DNA of 64,000 bases from Bolinopsis microptera (taxonomy: Eukaryota; Ctenophora; Tentaculata; Lobata; Bolinopsidae): positions 3,304,730 through 3,368,729 of the forward strand of contig NC_087079.1 of NCBI RefSeq assembly GCF_026151205.1, in the 5' to 3' direction. A program made the translations under genes and the position numbers. Positions 49,783-61,930 of this stretch are shown one piece after another; position 1 is the first letter of the stretch, and every line of letters begins with the position of its first letter. The notes beneath the pieces were generated by a model. The model saw only the letters and a program-made list of their open reading frames with translations, did no database searches and was not told the DNA's origin.

Positions 49783-50545
49783 TTGAAGGCTCACTTTATT
49801 TCAACAAGGAAGAGGATGTTCATATGTACTGCTACTATACTCACCTCTATATAAAGTCCCATGTTCACGGCCGGTTGATTACCCATATATCTTGCTGTGT
49901 ATCTTGTATCGAGAAGTCTTCAGTCAGCGGTTTTTTTCCTTTTTTGCTGATACACTTACAGTTGTGTCCAGCTCTAATCCTAGTTCCTCAGGGTATGAAC
50001 CCCCTGTTTCTAATAGGGAAACTAATAGTTTGACTATCTGGCTGATTTGCTTTGCAGTGTAGACTGTACACCAACCTAAGCTGAATGAACAATTCTTCAG
50101 TCATTCTTGCATGGAAAATAGGGAACAATTCCCAAATTTGCAGCATTAGGTACTCTTATAGGTCATGGATTACTCAACAGTGTTGTTTCATGTAAATACA
50201 TGTTTTTATGTTATGTATAACGTTGCCTTACGCGATTATGTTGATTTTAATACAAAAAATAAATTACGACAAGTTTCATGACAATTCAAGATGTATAAAT
50301 CTAGAGCTACCTCCATAACAGGTTTAACAATTATATGGATAGGATGCCTCAGCCTGGGACTAGATGAGTAGATTTATATCAGATTATAAGTAACTTTGCA
50401 TCATTGTCCACACTGTATGTACAAGCTCACTTTATTTCAATAAGGAAGAGGATTTTCATATGTACTGCAAGTATAATCACCTTTATATAAAGCCCCATGT
50501 TCATGGGTTGATTACCCATATATCTTGCTATGTATCTTGTGACAT
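49783..50545. repeat. Pair of direct repeats of about 120 bp
   Basis: 49790-49905 and 50426-50541 share GCTCACTTTATTTCAA, AGGAAGAGGAT and ATTACCCATATATCTTGC blocks at about 85-90% identity by eye. They could be short LTRs of a non-coding element, but no TG...CA ends or target duplication could be fixed. Confidence 0.5.
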
Positions 50546-50673
50546 CAAAGTTTTTTGACCAATGTGGAATTTCACCAACCAGCAAAATGTTTTAATCTGC
50601 GTCTCTCTCTCTGATAAATACATATTACATCGTGACTACCTAATTCTTTTCCAAAAACACCAACTACAAAACC

Positions 50674-50700
50674 ATGCTCACCACCACCTCCAACCAGTGA
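50674..50700 (+). promoter_or_regulatory. Short upstream ORF ahead of the SLC38-like start
   Basis: ATG plus seven codons and TGA, ending one base before the main ATG at 50702. If transcribed, it could reduce translation of the transporter through reinitiation. The transcript start is unknown. Confidence 0.35.
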
Positions 50701-50701
50701 G

Positions 50702-53700
50702 ATGGGTTCTGAAGAGCGAACACAACTAACAGGAGCCTCTAAAGAAACAACAACTGTGTGTAAAGCTTACTTTAATCTGACGGTGTGTGTGGTGGCGTCT
50801 GCACTGCTCAGTATACCTTTCGGCTTCGATAAAACAGGTTTGAGAGGGTCGGTGCAGTTTTTATCATAATTCAGTCTTTACACTTTGTTGTTGTTTTATG
50901 TGAAGTGATTCCTGTTTAGTTGCTCTTAAATTGCTTTTTAATTACTTTTTAATTGCTGTTTAATTGCTGTTTAATTGCTTTTTAATTGCTGTTTAATTGC
51001 TTTTTAATTGCTGTTTAATTACTGTTAAACTCACCTCTAGTCTCTTACCAGGATGGTTGGGTGGTATTCCACTTCTAGCCTGTGTAGGATTACTAGTGGA
51101 CTACACTTCTCTTTGTCTGGGTGAAACCTGTATGAAGCTGGACGTCTATGATTATCAGGAAATTTGCGAGGTACTTTAATTCTTTCTTCAATTTTCGACA
51201 CTACGCGTAAAATTCCTGATTTCACGGTTTTATCATTTTTAATCATGCGATATGTTGACCAACCAGGCTGAGTAAAACGGCTAACTGCCATGTCTCAACG
51301 GTTGAATATTTTTACAATTTCAGATAAGTTTTGGAAAGTTTGGACGATACATTCAGGCGACCACCCAACTTTCTTTAAGTCTCAGCCTCATGATTTCTTA
51401 CCAAATTATATCCGCCGAGTAAGTTTAATTAATTTTGTTTTGTGCCTTATATAATTATATATATATAGATTGGTCCTGAATTAAGTATTAACCTAAGTTT
51501 GGAGAGGAACAGCGCACACAAAATGTTTTATGCAAGTCGCACAGAATCTGCTTTGATTATAATAATACATTACATACTTTCTCTCTTAGCTTTCCTTTCT
51601 CAACCACTTTACTTTCAGTAATTTGATGGGTATTTTAAGGACGGACTGGGTTAAAAATGCCCTGATTTCAAGTATCCCCCTAAACACTGTACTAGTGTTA
51701 CTTCTAACAACTGTTGTTATCCTACCTTTATCTTCATTCGCTACACTCAAGGTTAGCAATTTGTCACTGTGTCACTTTGTCACTTGGTCACTTGGTCACT
51801 TTGTCACTTGGACACTTTGTCACGGCCATTTACTTTACTTTTTTTTTAAATGTAAACAATTATTGAACAGAATAGCAATGTTGATTTTCGTAACTGGTTT
51901 GTTGCAAATACTGTTTTGATTTAACCACGTGATGCTACGGGGAACCGGTCACTGCGGCGGAAGTCACTGCGGCGGTGGGCGGTACAGCGGAGGACGGTAC
52001 AGCGGAGGACGGTACGGCGGTAGTTTCCAAAAAGGTTGGACGGTACGGCGGATCACATGACACCCACTTTACTTTGGACAGTACGGCGGTACTACTAGAA
52101 ACTGTACCTAAGACAGAACTTACACATTCAACTAGTTTCTAAGTTTTGTTCTAGATTCTCATTATAAGTTTTATTTTTTATTTTCTCTTTATCATTTTGT
52201 ATAATTCTTGTTAGTTCAGTTGTTCATTTTTTTTATTCAGGGCTTTGCAGACAATGTAAATCGAGAATATTGAGTTGTTGAAAATCAAGAAGTTAATATA
52301 ACTTGACACACACAATAGCAAGTTCTCCCTCTGACCACCTTCACCGTATCTTCATCGAACAATGAACATCGTTGTAGCTGTTGTACTCAAGTTGTAGTGT
52401 TGCAGTACTGGAGAGTGGAGATGGTAGTGCTAATGAGATAATCCCCTCAACTTTGATCCGCTTTATATACTGTTTGCCTCTATCATTATCTACGTTTCAC
52501 TGAGCAACCTCTCTTCTTGGCTACGGTTGATCAGATTCCTGGATGCGATCCCTCGTGACGTGTTCTCATGCCCTTGTTATTACCCATTGCATCTCGGCGA
52601 AGTGATATGAGATCTCACCGTAACAAGCTCATCATGCACTCGCTTAACCACCGTTGTGCAGACCGGACGCGATCTGATACGAACCAGAAAGTGGAACAAG
52701 AACTGCTCTTAGTAATCACAATGTATATGTTAAACTTTATCCAATTTAATTTTAATTAAAATTAATTCGAAGTAACAAAGAAGAAAATAGAACTTTTTAA
52801 AGCTAATCGATTTTGTTATATTAGCAGTGCTAGGTCTATCTTATAGGTACAGTTTCTAGTAGTAGTACCGCCGTATTGTCCAAAGTAAAGTGGGTGTCAT
52901 GTGATCCGCCGTACTGTCCAACCTTTTTGGAAACTACCGCCGTACCGTCCTCCGCTGTACCGTCCTCCGCTGTACCGTCCACCGCCGCAGTGACTTCCGC
53001 CGCAGCGTCCTATACCCGATGCTACGACACGATAAATTATTGATCGATATCTCTGCAGATGCTGGGATATTCCTCTATGATATCAATAGTTTCTATCCTG
53101 ATCTTGGCTCTATCTCTCGTCTACTTCGACATCACCAGAGAACCAATCAATACCATAGATAGGTTCGGAGGGGAGGTATTGACTGGTTTGGGGGTGTTTG
53201 CGACGGGGTTCGTTTGTCATCAGATCATTACACCCACCCTTCAGAGTCTACCGGTGAGAAATCAGCTTTGTAACGATTTTGTGAAATGTGGTATATTGGG
53301 AATATCCCCCCCCCCCTTCGGACAACTCTGACATCAAGATCAATATTTCTTATGGTCACTCGTACCACTACAATCAAGATTAAGGGGGCCGGGGGGGGGG
53401 GGGGGGGTCTTCATCAAAATTCTCTCGAAATTGACTTTGTAGTTGTTTCTGATGGAGGGGAGTGATATCTATCAGCTGTTTTTGGTCCCATGGAAAAATA
53501 TTGTTCCTAGCCGAAATTATTGCCGGTCAAAGATCAGCGCTTATGTGTAATTGTATTGCGCGAGCGATTATCAATCGCGCGCCCTGAAAATCGAGTCTAA
53601 AAATCTATCTTCTCCTACATTGTTTGAGCAATCACCCTGAAACTTTCAGGATATGTTCTAAGGACCATTTAGAAGAGATTGTCGGGCCAAAATTTTGAGA

Positions 53701-55491
53701 TGGGCCTTAGAAATTTTTAAAAAAAATTTTTTTAAAAGATTTTCAAAATCGAATAAAAAATTTTCTAAGGCCTATCTCAAAATTCTGGCCCGACAATCTC
53801 TTCTAAATGGTCCTTAGAACATATCCTCAAAGTTTCAGGGTGATTGCTCAAAAAATGTAGGAGAAGATAGATTTTTAGACTCGATTTTCAGGGCGCGCAA
53901 TTGAAAATCGCTCGCGCAATACAATTACACATAAGCGCTAACCTTTGACCGGCAATAATTTCGGCTAGGAACAATATTTTGCCATGGGACCAAAAACAGC
54001 TGATAGATATCACTCCCCTCCATCAGAAACAACTACAAAGTCAATTTCGAGATAATTTTGATGAAGACCCCCCCGGCCCCCTTAATATATTGTCAGACAT
54101 GAGCATGAAGATCAACAATATATTGCAGGGGGACAATGTGATCGCGAAGAAAGGGAACTATCACAAGGTGGTCCATCTTGCTATCTCAACATCCTTCATT
54201 TTCTTTTTATTAGTCGGATTGACTGGGTAAGGAACCTTTTTTTAATAGCACAGTTTTATTTTAAGTTTGATAAGCCTCGTGATTTCAGTTTCAGTGCGCT
54301 CTCCTCAAGTGTCCAAATTGGGAAAGAAATGTACTAGACATTACGCATATTTTAGTGGGCTTTATAGCCAAGCTTCCCGTATTAAAAATTTCAAAAAAAG
54401 CATGGATATCATCAATGTTCGTTAGAAGCACATAATATGACTTCATTACTTAGTTTAGATAATATACTGATTCTTCCAGCTACTATCTGTGTCATGATGC
54501 GGAGGGAGTAAGGAACTGTCCTGGAAACATATTGTCATGGAATAACCCTGACGTCGGCTCCATTGCAGGGAATTGTTATGGGAAGGTGCGAAATATTTAT
54601 AACTAATAATACTCATGTCAATTGTCAGTAAGGTTGTTTTTTGTGGTTTATGTCATCCTATGATTTCACATTTCTAAATTATTGTTCAGATTGCTATGGG
54701 GATGTTTTTGATAACAGCTTTGGTAGCTTACCCGCTGGAACATTTCTCCTGTTATAACACAATTTGCAGACTTCTCTACGGTGAATGGGGACAGCCGTCA
54801 AAATTATTGGGGTGAGATGAAAGTTAATGGCAAATAATGGCAATGTAACTGAGGGTCATAATTGATAACGTCATCAGTTAAAAGCAATTATTAAATTTGT
54901 GTTTAATAAATGCTTTGATTAGATCCAGGTAGGCTCATACTGCAAATAAACAACATCGTCCTCAAACATAGGCTAATAAACTGATTTAGATAAAATGAAT
55001 TTAAATTATAATTTTGATAAAATTGATTAAAAATTATTTTGTAACCGCTCTTTAACCAACAGATTAACGATAAAGTTAATGCTAGTGGTGAGCACCACCG
55101 TACCAGCCATATATCTCGATAATATTGGCCCACTTCTGGCTTGGGCAGGTTCGTTCCCAGATATTGATAAGATCATGAGTTGTTGTGTAGATCGAAATTT
55201 TTACTTTTTGTTCAACTACATGCAGAATTCGCTATCAATCACCCATAATCATGATAATGATTTGTACTTTAGGTTACACGAAATCTTGTACCATTCAACT
55301 TTCCTCCAGGTAACCTAGCAGCATTTCCTCTGGGATTCATCATTCCTCTCTCCCTCGCGCTTAAAAACAGATCTGTCGGAGGTCAGACCTCTCTTTTTCA
55401 GACACTTCTCAGATCGGCACTTTTAGTGGTCTCTATTATTTTAATGATTTTACAAACTTTTCAGAATTGTTCTTCTTTTGAATTGCTATAA
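50702..55491 (+). CDS. SLC38-like amino acid transporter (Aa_trans family), ten exons
   Basis: Exons: 50702-50837, 51052-51170, 51324-51418, 51619-51751, 53059-53253, 54129-54226, 54480-54585, 54690-54811, 55063-55148 and 55310-55491. All have GT-AG borders and matching phases, for 423 residues with no frame damage. A short cytoplasmic N-terminus precedes about eleven hydrophobic spans, as expected for AAAP transporters. Family-like landmarks are ALLSIPFGF in span 1, GLLVDYTSLCLGE in span 2, the YQIISA stretch, the KVVHLAIS/LVGLTGYYLC region and the C-terminal NLAAFPLGFIIPL span. SLC38 members move neutral amino acids with sodium; which subtype this is cannot be told. The exon 6 acceptor (ATATATTGCAG) has a weak pyrimidine tract and lies 47 bases from a transposon end, so that junction is the least certain. 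Confidence 0.88.
51940..53017. mobile_element. MULE-like foldback element in SLC38-like intron 4
   Basis: Inverted arms 51940-52110 and 52844-53017, rich in GGTACGGCGG words, flanked by the perfect 9-base duplication GATGCTACG (51931-51939 and 53018-53026). Long TIRs and 9-base duplications are typical of Mutator-like elements. The 730-base interior has no transposase. Confidence 0.85.
53384..54081. mobile_element. Near-perfect palindromic element with TTAA duplication in SLC38-like intron 5
   Basis: Two arms of about 345 bases meet near 53735; ends are GGGGGCCGGGG and its complement. TTAA flanks both sides (53380-53383 and 54082-54085), the target used by piggyBac and Kolobok-type transposases. 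No ORF of its own. It fills most of the 875-base intron. Confidence 0.85.
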
Positions 55492-55739
55492 CATATGGAA
55501 ATTTTAAACTAAAATCGGTAAGATTATTACTGATTGCTTTTTTAAATATTACAAAATTACAATTTTGTTAAATTTCAGCTCGAATTTCAGAACAGCTGGG
55601 GAATTTCAATTATTTTCAGTTTTCGCAATGAATTTTGATGTAAATACTTAAATATGTTCAATTAATTTATTTATTTCATAGAACACTCGCATTTTTCTTT
55701 CTAGTCAACTACATGTATATTATTACTGATAAGCAATAT

Positions 55740-55825
55740 TGAAATGACTTGCTCTTACCTTTGTAATAAGAGTGAGCTAAAGCTCCATGCTAAGATAAGT
55801 AACATCGTTAGTAACAATCATAACA
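55740..55825 (-). repeat. 3' LTR of Gypsy element 2
   Basis: 86 bases; matches 61786-61871. Confidence 0.9.
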
Positions 55826-55976
55826 CTCCTCATATCTCAGATTCCACGTTATCTTCCAATGTATGTTACTAGACGTCTTTCCAAATGATACTTATTTGAA
55901 TCGTTATCTATCTGCGTATCCTTTACATCCTTCCCAATCAATAAGCTGGATATTGACATTGGGGTAAAAGTCCAAC

Positions 55977-56227
55977 GTGATAAAATATTATTATTCATGT
56001 AAATAATGTCCCTCATGATAATAATAGTGTCCGTTCATCACGTTATAACAAGATTCTTATCGTCAATAAAATATTATTAATCATGTAAATAACGTCCCTC
56101 ATGATTATAATAATGTCTGTTCATCACGTTATAACAAGATTCTCATTGTCAATAATATATTATTAATCATGTAAATAATGTCCCTCATGATAATAATAAT
56201 GTCCGTTCCTCGCGTTATAACAAAATG
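55977..56227. repeat. Three 83-bp sub-repeats in the 3' region of Gypsy element 2
   Basis: Each unit contains ATATTATTAnTCATGTAAATA, GTCCCTCATGAT and GTTATAACAAGATT. They lie between the pol stop and the 3' LTR. Confidence 0.75.
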
Positions 56228-56372
56228 ACGGTCATGAATTGACTGTCATGTATAATATAATATCGTTATGTATCATATTAATCCAATAGTCATGATAAAT
56301 AGTATAACATATTTGTATCATTTCTATCATGTCCCAAATGTCCTATTACCCTCTGAAATACCCCAAATTCCA

Positions 56373-59300
56373 TCAATCCTCATCTGCGTCTGTTTGTCCG
56401 CTGGCCTCTGCATCTTCGTACCGCTTCTTCTTCCCGTCCGCCTGCAGTAACCTCACTGGATTCCTAGTCCTCCCGGATCTCCGAACGGTTAGCGCCGCAT
56501 CAGGTGGAGCTACCGGGGACTGTTCCATGACCTCCGGAACACCGTCGTTCACTTGAGGGTGTAGTTCATCTCGCTGGGGTTGTGTCATCGTAGGGCTGTC
56601 TGGCTCCGGAGCCACCTCACTGCTCACTACTCTCTTGTGCGTTTTCAAGTAGTTGAACCGTCTATCTTTACGCGTGCCTCTACTGTCCTTATCCACTGGC
56701 TCCATCGTGTAAGTATATCCGTCACCCTTGATCACTGTTACCCTGTACGGCTCCGAGTAGCGGGGGGATGTCTTCCCGCCTTTATTGCTCCTTGCTTCGT
56801 CCGTGAGCCTATAACGCACCAAGTCGCCTACTTCGTACGGGGTTTTGCAGGGTCCTTCTTTCTCTGCTGATTCCACTCTCTCCTCTTGATATTCGACCAG
56901 GTTTGTTCGTGCTTGCTCAGTCAACAGTCTGCATTCTTCGTCCCTCTCCTCCAATACAGTTGTTCCAGGCTTTTTCACCTTATCCCTCTCCTGAGCAATC
57001 ATGTCGTCTGGTCGGTTAAAATCCCTGCCAAACAAAAGCCTAGCTGGAGTAAAACCTGTTGTAGCGTTGATCGAGTTGTTGTGGCTCCCTTGTACCAGGT
57101 ATAAGGCCTCCGGCCACTTCTCCCCATCGTTCTCGCAAAGGCATCTGATCTGGTTCATTAACTGGTTCTGCCTCTCTACTTGCCCCTGGCTCTGGGGGTG
57201 TCCCGATGAACCCAACTTGTGTCTGATACCCACTCTTTTACACAGTTCCTCGAACACCTCTGCAATAAAATGTGGACCTCTATCCGATCTCATCTTTTCC
57301 GGGATCCCGAAAAGACTTATCCATCTTTCGACCACTGCATCTGCTGCCGTTTTTGCTCTTGCATCAATGGTCGGTACAAAGATTATGAATCGACTAAACA
57401 CATCTTGCATTTGGAGGACGTACCTGTATGGATGCTCCCTCGCTGTCTGGAATGGACCAAGAAAATCAAGCATCATCTCCTCCAGAGGTTTTCCGGGTAT
57501 ACTCGTCTTGGACACTGGCGCCTTGTTCGGGTTGTTGACGTGTTTGTTCAGACCACACTCTTCACATGCCTGAACGTATTGTTCTATGTCTTGCCTCATG
57601 TTCGGCCACCAAAAGTTATCTCGTGCCCTCTTCCAGGTGCGTGTGTTCCCCATATGAGCCGCTGTAGCACTCCTATGAACAAGATTCATAATTTTGTCCC
57701 TGTACGTCTTAGGAACTATTATCCTGTTCTTTTCCACTGTTCCGAAGGGGTTGCTTTCCCGCTTCTTTCCCCCGTTGAACCGTAATCTTAATATCCCCTC
57801 TGAGTCGACGAAAATCCTGTCCCTATGCTTCCACATCGCTTTGACTTCCTCATCGTTGCTCCCGCTGGGCTTCCTCCACGATTCTGATTCGCTATTCCCG
57901 GGGTTCAGATCAGTTCCTTTAAAAACCGCCTTACGCATCGTTTGTACTGCTGCGTCATTGCTCTGCTCGCTCAGGATCTGTTCTCGACTGACAGTTATCG
58001 CCTCCTCGCCTCCAGCGGTCATCACGACAAACACTTCGCTACGGTCTTTCACAGCTACATTTCCGTCACATTTGACCCGTGAAAGGTAATCAGCTATTCT
58101 CATCTCTGGGCTTTTCCCTTTCTTATGAGTGACTTTCATGTCAAACTGCTGAATCAGGTCTAACCAACGTCCCCTTCTCCCCGTCTCATTCTCCGGTTCA
58201 AGTGAACGAAGCCAACTCAGTGCTTGGTGGTCCGTAATAAGGTTGAACTGCTTGCCTAGATACACTCTGAACTTCACTACCGCCTTAAACATCGCCAACA
58301 ACTCCTTCTCGGTAGCTGAGTATCCCTGTTCTGCTTTGGATAACGCGTGGTGGTAGAATGCCACAGGCTTCAGGGTATCCGGTGCTTCCATGCACCTCTG
58401 TGCCAGCATGGCTCCCGCTGCCATTTGACTACAGTCCGTTACTAAGGTGAATGGCTTATCCATGTCGGGCAAACTCAACGACACTGCGTCCGCAATCAAT
58501 TTCTTTATTGTTGAAAATGATTCATTCATTTCCTCCGTCCACTTTAGCCGGGCATACGGCTGGTCCGTGATCGCATTATACTATTATACAATGGCCTGGC
58601 AATCTGTGACAATCCTGGTAGCCACCTTTGCACGTAGCCAAACGCACCTAAAGCCCTTCTAAGCTCTTGTACATTATGAGGGCGCTCTATGCTCCTCAGT
58701 TGCTGCACTCTCTGTTCATTTATCTTCACCATGCCTTCTTTGATGGTGCATCCCAAGTAACTGACTTCCCTGACTCCAAACTGGCACTTCTTCGATGCCA
58801 AGGCCAGGCCTGCATCCTTCACCTTTTCCAGCACCTTCTTGAGCCGTTTCATGAATACCTCCCAAGTTTCCCCCCAGACTAGGATGTCGTCCAAATAGCA
58901 CAGTGCATCGACGAAGTTTGAACTCCCCAAGATCACTGACATCATCCTTTGGAACGAATATCCCGCACCTTTCAAACCAAACGGGGTTCTTCCTGCAAAC
59001 TCATAATGCCCCCATGGTACTACAAATGCCGTTGTCTCCGAATCTTCCTTTCGTAGTGGTAACTGGTGGTATCCCGACTTTGCATCAAGGACTGCAAAGT
59101 ACTTAGCCTTCCCCAGCCTGTCCAAAAGATCGTCAATGAGCGGTATTGGATGTAAAGTCGCTGTATTTGACTTCTCATTGGTTATCCGATAATCAATCGC
59201 CATCCTCAGGCTCCCGTCTTTCTTGCGTGCACACACTATGGGTGATGCCCATTGGCTGTTAGATTCCCTGACTACTCCTTGTTTGAGTAGCTCATCGACG

Positions 59301-60500
59301 TGTTCCCGGACTTCATCGGCTAACTCTTTTGACAACCTCCTCGGCTTGCTCACTACTGGTGAGCTGTCCTCTTTCAGCCTTATGGTGTGTTCCACACCCA
59401 CTCTAACAATAGGCAGCTCTCCTCTCTTATAGAACACACCTTCATATCTGTTTAAAAGTCCTATTAATTGACCCCTCTTGCTCGGCTCCAGCTCACTGCA
59501 CACCAACTCGCTCAATTCCGTTGCTTTGCCTTTCTTTGTATCCCTGGTGAACGCTTTACCCGCATTGTGGTTTGATACCCATACGGTCCCGAGTTCAACT
59601 GTAGCAATGGGATCCCCTTCTGCCAGGGTCACTTCTTCCTCTCCTAGATTTGCTACCCTGATCTGTACCTTACCGCTCTTTGTTCCGTGAACAATCCCGT
59701 AAGGTGTGCTTACTAGCTTATCGTCAAACGTTATTGGTTGAACCATATATTCCTTACCCATCTCCATGTTGGGGATGTAACATGTCACTAACGCCTCACT
59801 CCTGGTAGGGATCTTACATTCGGCATCCACTACCACTTCCACTGAGTTCTCCTCCTCAATGGTCCCTGCGACGCTGTTCCTGCCTGCAGCTGGGTGGCAT
59901 AGCAACTCTATCTCTTCACTGTTACCATTGATAGTCATCACACTCTTGTTGAAGTCAAATGATATGTTGGCTATCCTAGACCAGAAATCTATCCCCAATA
60001 TCATCGAGCAGATCATCTTCTCAACCACAATGAATCGCTGGTGGGCAAAAGTCAGTCCACCCACAGAGACAGTTCTTCGTATCTCTCCCGTGACAGGTAT
60101 TCTTTCGCCGGATACTCCTCTCCCACATAACGCCGATTTCTCCATTGTGGCCTTCTCCTGTTCTGTAAGTAAGTCCTCACATATTAATGACCACTGGGCC
60201 CCTGTATCGAACAGTGCAGTTTCCTCAACTCCATTCTCCCACTTAATCCTAATATATGGTGTCGAGTTCAGACCCTCTGAAGCGATCCCCTTCATCTGTT
60301 GTAACTGCTTCCGCCGTCCTTTACCACCCTTCTCAGGAGTAATGACCCGAAATTGGGCTCTGGCACATGCCCAAGGTTTCACGTCATGCTCCTCCCCTTC
60401 TCTGCTGCTAGGTTGCTCTCCAGTATTCTCCCCGCCCCCATCACTCTGCCCGTCTATAGGGGGTTCTACCGAAAATCCGTACCCCTTCCTCTTCCAGCCT
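56373..60500 (-). CDS. Pol of Gypsy element 2 (one frame break)
   Basis: The frame is open from the gag overlap at about 60500; the first ATG is 60382. Order: aspartic protease (LFDTGAQWSLI), reverse transcriptase (KYFAVLDAKSGYHQLPL and the catalytic LCYLDDILVWG), RNase H (LVTDCSQMAAGAM), integrase zinc region, then D (LDFLGPF), D (RSDRGPHF) and E (GQVERQNQ), and a proline-rich C-terminus. Near 58550, between RT and RNase H, the frame shifts by the equivalent of one missing base, separating 60382-58544 from 58529-56373. Catalytic residues are otherwise intact. Confidence 0.9.
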
Positions 60501-61785
60501 TGTCACCTCTTCTTGCCGGTCTCCACGTAGGGTCCTCCTTCTTTCGCACTGTGCAGTGAAACCATCCCCCTCGGTGTTTCTTTTTACAGTAGAAGCATTC
60601 AAGGAATTCTAGTGGTAGCCCGTCTGATGATTCACCACTTCCTCTCGAACTGCTGCTCCTGTTTGACCGGCCTGACTCGCCGGACGATTGCTTCCTCCTG
60701 TCTCCAGCATGTGACGATGACTTTTGCTCCCACGCGCTAACCGAATATTCTTGTGCTGCGTTGATGCTGCCGGTCTCCTTACCCATGGCTTTTACTGCGT
60801 CGTCCGTCTTCTTTGCTATATCCGCTACCTTCAGGAGGTCCTCCAGGGGTTTCGCCTCTTGCCGTGATTTCATCCAGCCACCCTCTAGCAGCTTCCGCTT
60901 GATCCTCTCGTCCCCCAATCCACTAACAAACTTCCATGCTACCCTTCTGTCGAGGTCTAATTGGCTATCTCCGTCGTATGCCTCTTTCACCGTCATTTGC
61001 AGTCGGGTCATGTAGTCGCTGATTGTCTCCCTGGCCTCCTGGATACTCTTCTCAAACCCAAGAATGTTCAATTCGATTGCCTGTACATTCGTGAATTTAT
61101 CCTTCAACTTACTTACAAGTAATTCGTCGTTACTTGTCCACGGATTCAGCATGGAGCTCGCAAAACTCACGTAATCAAATGCTTCCCCTTGCAGACAAAG
61201 CGTCAGCTTCCCAGCCCTGTACGATGGGGAGTCCCACCCTCTCAGTCGTGCCCGCATGTTCAGCTCTTTGACCACTTTATATCTCTCGATGAACCTTCTC
61301 ATTGAAACTGCAGAGTAGTCCCCGTCGTGTCCGAAAGATAGGTCTATCCTCTCTTCCTTTCCCATCGCATCGTACGGCGTCCCCAGTACTTCTTCCTCTA
61401 CTGGCTCCTGTTTCACCTTGGTGCTTCCTTGGGCCATTTCTCCGCCATAACTGCCCGTCAGCATTGTACAGGCTAGTACTGTTTCTGCGCAACTCTTCTG
61501 AAAGTACTCCGCCTCGACATTGTCATTCGCCAAGTCCTCTTGGGCCAATGTCATCCGCTGGAGCAACTCTACTGCTTCCTTGTTCATTTCCTCCCACTTC
61601 GCTTTATTCTCCTGGATCCGCTCCTGAACATTGCCAGCATTCTTCTTGATCTCCCGGTTCTCTACTTCCAGGGCTGCGATCTTTTCCGACATTTCCTTGT
61701 TGTTCTTCATCAACAAAGCCAAGCTGGCCTGGACCTCTTTCATCTGTTCATCCATAGCGTCGTTCGTATTCACTTCAGTCACCAA
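60466..61785 (-). CDS. Gag of Gypsy element 2
   Basis: The frame opens one base inside the 5' LTR. The first ATG in good context is ATGGATGAACAGATG, ten codons in (about 61755). Residues 10-80 form a heptad-rich coiled coil, followed by an acidic stretch, a capsid-like helical region (about 130-330), a Ser/Arg-rich linker and a variant zinc knuckle CFYCKKKHRGGWFHC. It ends at TAG (60468-60466), overlapping the pol frame, which is one base back. Confidence 0.88.
   Translation of the reverse strand: MVTEVNTNDAMDEQMKEVQASLALLMKNNKEMSEKIAALEVENREIKKNAGNVQERIQENKAKWEEMNKEAVELLQRMTLAQEDLANDNVEAEYFQKSCAETVLACTMLTGSYGGEMAQGSTKVKQEPVEEEVLGTPYDAMGKEERIDLSFGHDGDYSAVSMRRFIERYKVVKELNMRARLRGWDSPSYRAGKLTLCLQGEAFDYVSFASSMLNPWTSNDELLVSKLKDKFTNVQAIELNILGFEKSIQEARETISDYMTRLQMTVKEAYDGDSQLDLDRRVAWKFVSGLGDERIKRKLLEGGWMKSRQEAKPLEDLLKVADIAKKTDDAVKAMGKETGSINAAQEYSVSAWEQKSSSHAGDRRKQSSGESGRSNRSSSSRGSGESSDGLPLEFLECFYCKKKHRGGWFHCTVRKKEDPTWRPARRGDKAGRGRGTDFR
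60472..60478 (-). promoter_or_regulatory. Candidate -1 frameshift site between gag and pol
   Basis: Reads G GAT TTT in the gag frame, two codons before the gag stop, within a window of about 45 bases where both frames are open. Similar to the G GAU UUA type known from retroviral pro-pol junctions. A downstream structure was not modelled. Confidence 0.5.
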
Positions 61786-61871
61786 TGAAATGACTTGCTC
61801 TTACCTTTGTAATAAGAGTGAGCTAAAGCTCCATGCTAAGATAAGTAACATCGTTAGTAACAATCATAACA
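61786..61871 (-). repeat. 5' LTR of Gypsy element 2
   Basis: 86 bases; the primer-binding site TGGTGACTGAAG follows it on the minus strand. Confidence 0.9.
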
Positions 61872-61930
61872 ATATCTCTAAAGCTCTAAATAGACAAAGT
61901 AAAAATTGCTCTGTCGTCATGTACTAAAGG

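Larger units (their letters stand above)
55740..61871 (-). mobile_element. Ty3/Gypsy-type LTR retrotransposon with very short LTRs
   Basis: 6132 bases; LTRs of 86 bases at 55740-55825 and 61786-61871, identical by eye, TG...CA on the minus strand, with 4-base duplication ATAT (55736-55739 and 61872-61875). Minus-strand order: 5' LTR, TGG-starting primer-binding site (61784 downward), gag, pol, 3' region with sub-repeats, candidate polypurine tract GATATGAGGAG, 3' LTR. Confidence 0.92.

Noticed and set aside
53979-54230. An 83-codon protein starting at 53979
   Set aside because: Its first half is the arm of the TTAA palindrome; only the part from 54129 belongs to transporter exon 6.
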